The notes beneath the pieces were generated by a model. That model was not told the DNA's origin. It saw nothing but the letters and a program-made list of their open reading frames with translations, and searched no databases. From an uncultured Christensenellaceae bacterium (GTDB lineage: Bacteria > Bacillota > Clostridia > Christensenellales > Pumilibacteraceae): a stretch of 64,000 nt of DNA. The position numbers were made by a program, and so were the translations under genes. Below are positions 9,529 to 18,103 of this stretch, in pieces (position 1 is the first letter of the stretch; every line of letters starts with the position of its first letter). The DNA is taken from the NCBI GenBank assembly GCA_910587445.1, contig CAJULE010000004.1:1-64000 (forward strand), given 5' to 3'.

Positions 9529-10869
9529 ATGAAGAAGGTATTAAGGACAATTGTAATTGCGGTTTCGGCGCTCGTTTTGGCAATCGGAATGTGCGCTTGC
9601 GGCGGCGGAAGCGGCAATGAGATCGAGAGCCGCGTCGACCAATACGGCAACAAGATAGTGACGGTATTGTTCCATAAGGCGAGCGGCACTCCCGAGGCGA
9701 CGGCGTATGCAAAACTCGTACAGGAATATATGGATACGCACGAGGACGTGATAATCGAGGCGGAATACGTCACGCAGACGACGGGCGTCAATCAGTATGA
9801 AACGACGCTCACGACGAAGTTCGAAGCGGGCGGCGGCGAGCTTTACGACATAATCACGTACGATTCGCCCATATGCTCGGGCTACGCAAAGAGCGGTATG
9901 CTGTACGATTCCACGTCGCTTCTCGGCGACTATGTAGATGAGTTTCTGCCTTCGTCGATTCCCATGTACGACGGTAAGGTTTACGGCTTGCCCATTCAGG
10001 AGGCGAGCGCCGGCTTCTTCTGCAATCTCAAGCTTTTGAAGCAGGCGGGGATCTCGGCAAAGAAGATCGAACAGTATAAAAACGGCTGGACATACGACGA
10101 GTTCTACGACGTATGCGCCAAGCTCAAAAGCAAGGGTATAAAATATCCCGTTGACTTCCAGCTCAACTCCAAAGACGAGGAGCGCCGCACGTTCTTCCTC
10201 TATCCGTTCGGATATTCGGACGGAGGCGAGTATTGCTCCGACGACGGAAAGAAGGTGGAAGGGTTTATGGACGGCGAAAAGGTCGCTTCGGGTCTCGAGA
10301 TCATAGACGAATGTATAAAGCAGGGCTATACGAGCAAGGACATCAAAAGCAACGAGTTCCAAAACGGCAAAATAGTCGGAATGTATCTCTCGAGCGGTTG
10401 GACGATACCCGAGCTCAAGGGCGAATATAAGGCAAACTTCTCGGGCGGCTACGGCGAGGGGTGGGACATTCTCCCTTATCCGTACAAGACAAAGTCGGAG
10501 GCTGCGTCCGCAACGGGAAGCTGGTGCTTCGGCATAACGAATAACGGCGTAAAGGACAAATCGGCTGCCGTCGACTTTTTGAAGTTCCTGACGAGCAAGA
10601 CGTCGGCACAGGTAATATCGGAGACCACGGGCATGATAAGCGCGCGTAAAGACGCGACTTATTCGGACGGAACGCCCGAGAAGTTCCTTTACGAGCAGTT
10701 TTCCGCAACGGGCAAAAAGCGTCCGATAATGCCGGGATACAACTTTTTCTCGAAGCAGTTCAATCTTGCGCTCAACGATATAACTTCGGGCGACAAGGGC
10801 AGTGTGATAAGCATATTGCAGTCGAAAACCGAAGCGCTTCAGCGCGAGCTGGATTTGGATAACAGATAG
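9529..10869 (+). CDS. Sugar-binding lipoprotein of CUT1 ABC importer
   Basis: This is a solute-binding protein of 446 residues, the extracellular receptor of the importer. The signal peptide MKKVLRTIVIAVSALVLAIG ends at a lipobox around Cys22 or Cys24 (GMCACGGG), so the protein is lipid-anchored. The body has the family-1 extracellular solute-binding layout, with hinge-region motifs such as DIITYDSP and a C-terminal helical lobe that includes AAVDFLKFLTSKTSAQ. GGAGG lies 6 bp before the start. Two permease genes follow within 20 bp. From context the ligand is likely an oligofructoside or sucrose; no sequence feature proves it. Confidence 0.9.
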   Translation: MKKVLRTIVIAVSALVLAIGMCACGGGSGNEIESRVDQYGNKIVTVLFHKASGTPEATAYAKLVQEYMDTHEDVIIEAEYVTQTTGVNQYETTLTTKFEAGGGELYDIITYDSPICSGYAKSGMLYDSTSLLGDYVDEFLPSSIPMYDGKVYGLPIQEASAGFFCNLKLLKQAGISAKKIEQYKNGWTYDEFYDVCAKLKSKGIKYPVDFQLNSKDEERRTFFLYPFGYSDGGEYCSDDGKKVEGFMDGEKVASGLEIIDECIKQGYTSKDIKSNEFQNGKIVGMYLSSGWTIPELKGEYKANFSGGYGEGWDILPYPYKTKSEAASATGSWCFGITNNGVKDKSAAVDFLKFLTSKTSAQVISETTGMISARKDATYSDGTPEKFLYEQFSATGKKRPIMPGYNFFSKQFNLALNDITSGDKGSVISILQSKTEALQRELDLDNR

Positions 10870-10885
10870 GACTAAAGAGGTCGTT

Positions 10886-11857
10886 ATGGGTATTATATCA
10901 CTCATCATTTTGGCGGTATTCGTTCTCGTGCTCGTTGCCATGATTGCGCTCGACATATACAAGGCGAAAAAGCGGAATGAAAAATATCATCTTAAGCAAT
11001 GTGTCGCGGGCTATGCCATGATGGCGCCCGCCGTCGCGCTGGCTTTTGTTTTCGTCGTTTTGCCGATATTGTTCTCTCTCGGATATTCGTTCACCGACTA
11101 TAATATGCTTTATCCCGGCGATATAAACTTCGTGGGATTCGACAATTTCAAGATCCTGTTCGAAAACATTGCAGGTCACGGAGAGCTTTGGTACGCGATA
11201 AAAAACACGCTTATATTCGTAGTGTGCGTCGTGCCCCTCCAGATAGGACTCGCACTTTTGCTTGCACTGTTTACCAACCGAAAAAAACGCGGTGTGAAAG
11301 TATTCAAGATCTGCTTCTTCGTACCCGTGGTCATATCTCTTACCGTAACGTCCTTTCTGTGGCTTCAGATCCTTTCGCCCGAGGAAAGCGGATTGTTCAA
11401 TTCGTTTCTCGGAATGTTCGGCATAGCGCCCGTGGACTTTCTCGGTAACGAAAAGACGGCAATGCTTTGGATAGTTCTCATGAGCGCATGGCAGGGGTGC
11501 GGTTATCAGATGCTCATCTTTTCGTCCGGTCTCACAAACATTCGCGACGATCTGTACGAGGCGGCTTCGCTCGACGGCGCAGGCGGCTGGGAGAAGTTCA
11601 AAAACATAACGCTCCCGGGGCTCAAGCCGACGCTTCTGTACATTACGATAACCGTCTTTGTAGGCGCGTGCCGAGTAATGATACAGCCGATGCTCATGAC
11701 GGGCTACAAAATGCACACCGTTACCCTGAGCTACTATATGTACCAGCTCGGCTACAGTTCGCACTACGTCGGTCTTTCGGCGGCGGTGGCGCTCGTTATG
11801 ACCGTCATAATAGGCATTATCACTCTCATACAGCGCAAGGCGCTAAAGGAGAATTGA
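10886..11857 (+). CDS. Sugar ABC transporter permease (MalF/UgpA type)
   Basis: This is one of the two membrane subunits of the importer, 323 residues. A single N-terminal hydrophobic helix and a basic stretch KAKKRN precede the conserved start of the permease core (AGYAMMAPAVALAFVFV). About six transmembrane helices follow in total. The cytoplasmic EAA loop that docks onto the ATPase reads EAASLDGAGGWEKFKNITLPG at about 229-249. It sits 16 bp after the binding-protein gene and 3 bp before the second permease, a standard binding protein-permease-permease order. The matching ATPase is at 410. Confidence 0.9.
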   Translation: MGIISLIILAVFVLVLVAMIALDIYKAKKRNEKYHLKQCVAGYAMMAPAVALAFVFVVLPILFSLGYSFTDYNMLYPGDINFVGFDNFKILFENIAGHGELWYAIKNTLIFVVCVVPLQIGLALLLALFTNRKKRGVKVFKICFFVPVVISLTVTSFLWLQILSPEESGLFNSFLGMFGIAPVDFLGNEKTAMLWIVLMSAWQGCGYQMLIFSSGLTNIRDDLYEAASLDGAGGWEKFKNITLPGLKPTLLYITITVFVGACRVMIQPMLMTGYKMHTVTLSYYMYQLGYSSHYVGLSAAVALVMTVIIGIITLIQRKALKEN

Positions 11858-11860
11858 TCT

Positions 11861-12901
11861 ATGAATGAATTGGAACTTATTTCCGAAGAGGAGCTTTCGG
11901 AATCCTTCGAAGATGAGGGCATAGACCTTATCGGATCCGAAAACCAATCGGACGGCAACAGGTTGCTCGAAGAGCAGGTGCGGATCGAGCGTTCGAACGA
12001 ATCGGCAAACGCAGTATACGACTATACGCCCGTATCGATACCCAAGAACAGGAAGAAGATAGCCCTCGACGTGCTGTGGTATGCCGCGGGAATAGTGTTG
12101 TCGCTTATGTTCGTGCTTCCCATTCTGTATATGCTCGCCGTGTCTACGAAGTCGGAGGCGGCGGCAAACCAGGCGACGGGCATAATGCTGCTTTTGCCGG
12201 ACTTCGGCAATCTCGGTACTTTCTTCGACAACTACGGCAAAGTGCTTACCGAATACGGCATATGGCGCAATGCTCTGAACAGCTTTATCTATGCGGCGAT
12301 TGCCATTGTGCTCAATATTCTCGTAAACGGTCTTGCGGGCTATGTTCTCAGCAAATTCAAATTCCCGGGTAAAAAGTTTTTCACGTTCATCATACTCTTT
12401 TTGATAATCGTGCCCGTGGAGACGTCGATAATCCCGCTGTATACCATAGTGACTCAGATACTGAGACTGAAGAGGGAAATGCTTGTTTTGGGCGTGATAC
12501 TTCCCGCAGTCATAAACATATTCAACATATTCCTGTTTATGCAGTTCTTCGAAAGTATCCCCAAGGACTACGAAGAAGCGGCGAGAATAGACGGTGCGGG
12601 CAACATAAAAATATTTTTCCGCATAATCCTTCCGCTTTCGAAGCCGATAGTGGCGACGGTTGCAGTGTTCTGCTTTATCGGCGTTTGGAACGACTATCTT
12701 TGGCCGATGATGCTGCTGTCCGGATATAAGGACTTGCTGCCCGTTCAGGCGACGCTTCAGATGATTCAAAGCATACAGGGCGTCACGCAGGGCGAGGTAA
12801 TGGCGTCGCTCGTCATCACGAGTATCCCTATTTTCATCGTGTATATAGCCGCACAAAAGTATATCGTTCAGGGCTTCGGTTCGGCGGGACTGAAGATGTA
12901 G
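11861..12901 (+). CDS. Sugar ABC transporter permease (MalG/UgpE type)
   Basis: This is the second membrane subunit, 346 residues. The core carries about six transmembrane helices and an EAA loop EEAARIDGAGNIKIFFRIILP at about 242-262. An acidic, probably unstructured N-terminal extension of about 65 residues (rich in Glu, Ser, Asp) precedes the first helix, which is longer than in typical MalG proteins. The start is 3 bp after the stop of the first permease, so the two are probably translationally coupled. It should pair with the subunit at 10886 and the ATPase at 410. Confidence 0.9.
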   Translation: MNELELISEEELSESFEDEGIDLIGSENQSDGNRLLEEQVRIERSNESANAVYDYTPVSIPKNRKKIALDVLWYAAGIVLSLMFVLPILYMLAVSTKSEAAANQATGIMLLLPDFGNLGTFFDNYGKVLTEYGIWRNALNSFIYAAIAIVLNILVNGLAGYVLSKFKFPGKKFFTFIILFLIIVPVETSIIPLYTIVTQILRLKREMLVLGVILPAVINIFNIFLFMQFFESIPKDYEEAARIDGAGNIKIFFRIILPLSKPIVATVAVFCFIGVWNDYLWPMMLLSGYKDLLPVQATLQMIQSIQGVTQGEVMASLVITSIPIFIVYIAAQKYIVQGFGSAGLKM

Positions 12902-12954
12902 AGAGTTACTGCAATATGATAAACGGATAAAATCACTTCGTTATAAGGAGAATG

Positions 12955-15462
12955 ATGTCTCGACTCATGAAACTGAAAAGCAGAATTTTAATAACAATAT
13001 TGGCGGTTGTATTTACGCTCGGCTCTACGGGCTCGCTCGCGGCGTGTTCTCCGTCGGAGGGAAAAGAGCTTTTGACGTCGTATTCGTTTGAGGACGTTCG
13101 CGGCTCCGAAACCTACAACGACGCGACGGGAGAGTACGACAAGATAAATTACGTGTTCAATGCGGAAAACGCCGAGTATCTTATGAAAGCGCCGTCCGAT
13201 CCTCTCGTCAAAGACGGCGTAAAAGGCAATTCGCTCTATATGGACGGAATGAGCGTCGAGGTGCTCGATGAAAATTTCGAACTTCCCGAATCGACGCTTA
13301 CGGTGTCGGCGTTCGTTGCGCCGAGAGTTTTCGAAAACCTCGTAAACTACAGCGGTACTTACGCCGCGGAGCACACGCGTCTTACTTCCGTTATAAACTA
13401 CGGTAATCTCGAGTCCGGCGTCGGATTTGTGCTCGGTTACGGACGACTCGGAATGTGGGGCTTCCAGATAGCCGTATATAACAGGCAAAAGCGAAAGAGA
13501 ACGGTGGTCGGATTTTACGATCCCATAAACACGCTTCCGCTTTACGAGTTTTCGCATATAGCCGCCACTGTTGACGGACAGACGGGATATGTGGCGCTGT
13601 TCTTCAACGGTAAAGTCGCATACGAGGATATAATTCCCGATCTTGCGAATTGCGAGATAATAGACGCGGCAAAGAAAGTTCCTCTTCGTATAGGAGGCTT
13701 CGAAGCGCCTGCGGATATGTTCGGCATAAAGCGTCAGTTCGTCGGCGGATTGATTGACGAGGTGCGCGTCTACGCTTCGTCCTTTACGCCTAAGCGCATG
13801 AGCGAATTATACGATTCATTTAAGACAAACGGTGAGATTTCTCAGCCGGATTACGGTGAGGTCGCGCTCGATTCGTCGGTGTACGAAGGCGACAGATACC
13901 GTCCGCAGTATCATGCCATACCGCCCGCAATGTGGATGAACGAGCCTCATTCGCCCATCTACTATAAGGGAAGATATCATGTGTTCTATCAGAGCAATCC
14001 GTCCGGTCCGTATTGGGAGCAGATACGTTGGGGGCACATCGTCAGCGACGACCTCGTGCATTGGAAGTACGTCAAGGACGCGGTCGTTCCTACGGCGGGC
14101 ATCTGTCCGCAAGGCGTATGGACGGGAGGTGCGGTTGTGGGTCCCGACGGCGCGCCGTGGCTCATAATAACGGCAGGCACGAATACTCACGAGGGCGGCA
14201 CGAGCGGGCAGAACATAGCGTTTGCTCACGCGCTCGATCCAAACGATCCCGATCTTACGGAGTTCGTTCTGGAAGAGACGGTCACCATTGCGCAAAAGGA
14301 AGGGGACGCAATGGGCGAAGTGGGTCAGTTCCGCGACCCGTTCTGTTGGTACGACGACGAGACGGAGCAGTACTTCATGCTCATATCCTCGTCGATACCC
14401 GGCGGCGGTGGCACGGCAAACGTGTATACTTCCCGCAACCTTCACGAGTGGGAATATCACGGTTACTTTTACGAGTGCCCGTATCCCAAATACGACGTTG
14501 CGGGGATTCATTGGGAGTGCGTGACTTTCCTTCCGATTTCGACAAAGGACAAAAGCATAACGAAATACGTGCTCTTTGATACGCCGCAGTATGCAAGCAA
14601 CAAAATCATGGTCGAAAGCTACTATTGGGTGGGCAGGTTCGATAAGGAGAACTGTCGGTTTATTCCCGACGACGACGAGCCGCGTCTCTTCGACTTCGGC
14701 ACAGGGATTTTCAACGGTCAGACGGGGCTTTGCTATCGCACCGAAGAAGAGATACAAAGCGGCATGACCTATGAAGAGGGCAGGACGATAATGCTTTCGA
14801 TTGCGCAGGGCAAGGACGCCGGCACTATGCACGATTACTATTCCGCGTGGGCGCACAACTTCTCCTTTCCCGTCGAGCTCTGGCTGTCCGACGACGGAAC
14901 GAAGGTGATGCGCGCGCCTATCGAGGAAATAAAGTACCTGGAAGGCGAAACTCTTTACGAGTATGCAGGGGAAGGAAAAACTGCGGCGGAACTCGACGCG
15001 GAAATCGCAGAAGTACGCGGCGACTGCATAAAGATAGAAGCGAAGTTTACCATAGACCCGGAAAAGACGGATTACAAGGCACGCATAGGCTTCAGGTACA
15101 ACCGTACGAAGCAAGAGCGGACATGGCTCGACTTTGCTTCGGGTAAAGCAAAAATAGACAGAAGCGAGTCCACCGCGCTTTCCGGCATAACAAACACTTC
15201 GGTACACGAGTACGATTACGGCGAGACGCGCACGTTCTGCGTGACGATACTCCTCGACAGATCGATGGTCGAAACGTACATAAACGGCGAGGCAAGCGGC
15301 ATGATGAGGGTTTACCCGAAATACGGGGATTCCGACGGACTTAGGCTTGTCGACGACGGCGCGGGTATGATCATAACCGAGTTTACCGTGACGGCGATGA
15401 AAAGCGCGTTTTCGGAAAACGGAGAGATAACCGACGCGTACTACGGCAATGTGGGAGAATAA
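12955..15462 (+). CDS. Lipoprotein GH32-family protein with variant nucleophile motif
   Basis: This is a secreted, lipid-anchored GH32 family protein. ATGs at 12952 and 12955 are possible; AAGGAG at 12945-12950 is better spaced for 12955. The lipobox SLAAC is near residue 30. A LamG/concanavalin-like domain fills about 40-290 (SYSFEDVRG, FIGGLIDEVRVY-type segment). The GH32 domain follows: GRYHVFYQSNPSGP, RDPF with Asp461, and WECVTFLP with Glu521. The usual nucleophile motif WMNDPNG is replaced by WMNEPHS, putting Glu330 where Asp is expected. The C-terminal beta-sandwich includes the GH32 motif DRSMVETYINGE. It may have altered linkage or transferase activity, or be non-hydrolytic; the sequence does not decide. 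It follows the second permease by about 50 bp and continues the operon. Confidence 0.85.
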   Translation: MSRLMKLKSRILITILAVVFTLGSTGSLAACSPSEGKELLTSYSFEDVRGSETYNDATGEYDKINYVFNAENAEYLMKAPSDPLVKDGVKGNSLYMDGMSVEVLDENFELPESTLTVSAFVAPRVFENLVNYSGTYAAEHTRLTSVINYGNLESGVGFVLGYGRLGMWGFQIAVYNRQKRKRTVVGFYDPINTLPLYEFSHIAATVDGQTGYVALFFNGKVAYEDIIPDLANCEIIDAAKKVPLRIGGFEAPADMFGIKRQFVGGLIDEVRVYASSFTPKRMSELYDSFKTNGEISQPDYGEVALDSSVYEGDRYRPQYHAIPPAMWMNEPHSPIYYKGRYHVFYQSNPSGPYWEQIRWGHIVSDDLVHWKYVKDAVVPTAGICPQGVWTGGAVVGPDGAPWLIITAGTNTHEGGTSGQNIAFAHALDPNDPDLTEFVLEETVTIAQKEGDAMGEVGQFRDPFCWYDDETEQYFMLISSSIPGGGGTANVYTSRNLHEWEYHGYFYECPYPKYDVAGIHWECVTFLPISTKDKSITKYVLFDTPQYASNKIMVESYYWVGRFDKENCRFIPDDDEPRLFDFGTGIFNGQTGLCYRTEEEIQSGMTYEEGRTIMLSIAQGKDAGTMHDYYSAWAHNFSFPVELWLSDDGTKVMRAPIEEIKYLEGETLYEYAGEGKTAAELDAEIAEVRGDCIKIEAKFTIDPEKTDYKARIGFRYNRTKQERTWLDFASGKAKIDRSESTALSGITNTSVHEYDYGETRTFCVTILLDRSMVETYINGEASGMMRVYPKYGDSDGLRLVDDGAGMIITEFTVTAMKSAFSENGEITDAYYGNVGE

Positions 15463-15466
15463 GCGT

Positions 15467-18052
15467 ATGAGATCCAAATTTACGATATTGATTATCGCGC
15501 TCATTGCGGCGGCATTTTCGACGGCGCTTGTCGGCTGTGTCGAGGAGCCGCCCGTGCCGCAGAATACGGGCGCCGTCGCCATTTGCAACGGCGGCTTCGA
15601 GACGGGCAATCTGTCGGGCTGGACTGTGGAATACGGCGACGCGTTCGACGACGACAGCGTAAGCTCGCAGTCTACCTTCGTATTCGACAACGACCCCGAC
15701 CGAAACGAGATAAGCGTCGATAAAACAGGCAATTGGTTTCTGTCGGGCAAGGGCTTCGACGGCAAGCGCGATTTTGCCGCGACGGGCGCGATCCGTTCGG
15801 ACAACTTCATACTCGGCGGCAACGGCAAGATCTCTCTGAAGCTTGCTGGCGGCGCTCTCACCGAAAACGGCAACAGCAAGGGAGACAACGTCTGCTATGT
15901 CGGCGTATATACGGCGCACGACGACAAACTCATAGCAAAGTTCACAAACGATTATTTTTCCAAACACGAAAATACGTTTGTCGAGCCCGACAAGTACGAG
16001 AGCGGCGTGTTTTCGACCGATAATTTCCGAAAGTATACGAAGGACCTTTCCACCTATATGGGCAACGAAATGTATATCCGTATCGTCGATAACGACAGAC
16101 ATTGGTATTACGGATACATAAGCGTGGATGACATTCGGGTGGGTTACGACACCGCACAGCTCACGGGAGCGGAGTACACGAAGATAAAGGCGCCCGTAAA
16201 GGACGAGACCGAATACACGATTTACGACGTGAAAAACGGCGGCTTCGAAACAGGAACGCTCGAGGGCTGGACGATAATAAGCGGCGACGCTTTTTCCGCC
16301 GACGGCGTGAGCGCGTCAAAGTATTGGTGGAACGAGGCAATAACCTACAACGCCGACGGGAAGTATCATTACGGATATTATAAACCTTCGGCGGTCGGCG
16401 TAATGCGCTCGAGCGAGTTTGTCGTAGGCGGCAGCGGCTTTGTCAGCTTTAAGCTCGGCGGCTGCGCCAACCGTTCCTTGACCTATCTCAAGTTTATGCT
16501 TAAGGACGAGGACGGCGACAGGGAAGTCGCGCGCTTCAGCAACGCCGAATATTGGGACAAACAATTCCCGTACGTGGCAAACGGTATGAAGCTTCTGAAC
16601 ATGGTACAGTACTATGCCGACTTTTCCGAACATCTCGGCAAGACCATGTATATAGAGGTCGTGGACGAAAATTCCGCCGCGGACGACGGCAGGGGCGCGA
16701 TAGTCCTCGACAGCGTCAAGACTTATTACAAAGAAAAACCCGTTTGGTACGACTCCGTGGCTTATGAATTAAAGCCCGACCCCGACATGAAGGATCCCGA
16801 AACGCCGAGCGAGTATCAGGTAAAGAACGGTACGTTCGAAACGGGCGATCTCACCGGCTGGACGATGAGCGATCCCGCAAATCCGATAGGCATAGTTACG
16901 AATGCCGCGGGCTGGTGGGACGAATGTCTGCCGTACAATAAGAAAGGAAAATGGCTGTTCAGCGGTCTCGACGATAAGCCCGACTACGGCAAGTACGAAA
17001 AGAATAAGGGCACGCTCACAAGCGAGCTTTTCACGGTCGGCGGAGAGGTGTTCACCTTCAGAATGGGCGGCGGCGGCAATCCCACGCTGTGTTACATCTC
17101 TTTATTGGACGAAAACGACAGGGAATTGGCACGCTTCGGCAATCTCGGATTTTCGGATAAGGGCATAGGCTCGCTCAATGTCGACAGCTATCTTGCGAAC
17201 ATGATCTCCTACAAAGGACATTGGAGCGCACTCGGCATAGAGCAGGGCGCAAGGATAAAAATACGCATAACCGACAACGCCGAAAACAATTGGGGACTAA
17301 TCACGGCGGACAGTTTCATCACTTATTACGAAAGCGTTGCGCTTGTGCCCAAAAACGCAGTCGAGGTGACGAATATTCTGCCGCCCGACAAGGCGCTCGG
17401 CGAGGACGACGAATATCAGATCCTCAACGGTAATTTCGAGACGGGAGATCTGCGCGGATTCACGCTTGCGGCGTCGGGCGACGGGGACTTCTCGGCACAA
17501 AACGCTCTTTCGAGCGCCGAGACTTTCTGGAGCGAGGGCTTACCGTACAATAAGGGCGGACTGTTCTTCTTCGACGGACAAAAGGCAATGGGTAACGAAC
17601 CGGGTACGTTTGCCTTGAGGTCGGAGAACTTCAAACTCGGCGGAAGCGGAAGGATATCCTTCAAGATGGGCGGACGCACGGCGGCGATCAAGGTATACGA
17701 GGCGGGCGGCGAATTGCTTGCCGAATACAGAAACACCGAATACAACGCCGACGATGCGCCGATATTCCCGTACATAGACAGGGGCTGTAGGATTCTTACT
17801 ATGACTACTTACGTCGCAGATCTGTCCGAGCACTTGGGAAAAACGCTGTATCTCGAGCTTTGCGATTTCGGCGGAGCGCCTTGGGGATTTGCGACGTTCG
17901 ACGACATCATTACGTATTACGAGACCGCGCCGGATCTCGAAAATTCTTACGATGTCGTAAAGCTCACAAGCAAGACGTCGGCAGAGGGCGATTATAATTA
18001 CAAGATGTATTGGAAGGAAGCTATTAAGCAGGAGCAAACAGACGAAGCCTGA
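15467..18052 (+). CDS. Lipoprotein of four CBM38-like fructan-binding modules
   Basis: This is an 861-residue lipoprotein with no catalytic domain visible. ATG 15467 is chosen because GGGAGA lies 8 bp before it; an in-frame ATG at 15449 lies within the previous gene. The signal ends at lipobox ALVGC. Four similar modules follow, starting near nt 15580, 16231, 16820 and 17422. Each begins with NGxFETGxLxGW, contains a segment of the type SSEFVVGGSGFVSFKLGG, and ends with a DD-I-T-YYE strand. This pattern resembles the CBM38 modules known from inulin/levan-acting enzymes (family assignment from memory). I infer a surface fructan-capturing protein, the Gram-positive counterpart of SusD/SusE-type binders. 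It sits right after the GH32 lipoprotein gene (4 bp gap). Confidence 0.78.
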   Translation: MRSKFTILIIALIAAAFSTALVGCVEEPPVPQNTGAVAICNGGFETGNLSGWTVEYGDAFDDDSVSSQSTFVFDNDPDRNEISVDKTGNWFLSGKGFDGKRDFAATGAIRSDNFILGGNGKISLKLAGGALTENGNSKGDNVCYVGVYTAHDDKLIAKFTNDYFSKHENTFVEPDKYESGVFSTDNFRKYTKDLSTYMGNEMYIRIVDNDRHWYYGYISVDDIRVGYDTAQLTGAEYTKIKAPVKDETEYTIYDVKNGGFETGTLEGWTIISGDAFSADGVSASKYWWNEAITYNADGKYHYGYYKPSAVGVMRSSEFVVGGSGFVSFKLGGCANRSLTYLKFMLKDEDGDREVARFSNAEYWDKQFPYVANGMKLLNMVQYYADFSEHLGKTMYIEVVDENSAADDGRGAIVLDSVKTYYKEKPVWYDSVAYELKPDPDMKDPETPSEYQVKNGTFETGDLTGWTMSDPANPIGIVTNAAGWWDECLPYNKKGKWLFSGLDDKPDYGKYEKNKGTLTSELFTVGGEVFTFRMGGGGNPTLCYISLLDENDRELARFGNLGFSDKGIGSLNVDSYLANMISYKGHWSALGIEQGARIKIRITDNAENNWGLITADSFITYYESVALVPKNAVEVTNILPPDKALGEDDEYQILNGNFETGDLRGFTLAASGDGDFSAQNALSSAETFWSEGLPYNKGGLFFFDGQKAMGNEPGTFALRSENFKLGGSGRISFKMGGRTAAIKVYEAGGELLAEYRNTEYNADDAPIFPYIDRGCRILTMTTYVADLSEHLGKTLYLELCDFGGAPWGFATFDDIITYYETAPDLENSYDVVKLTSKTSAEGDYNYKMYWKEAIKQEQTDEA

Positions 18053-18103
18053 ATAATTCGAATTTTAACGCATTTATGCGCGGAATGGCATAAGGAGGAA
18101 TCA

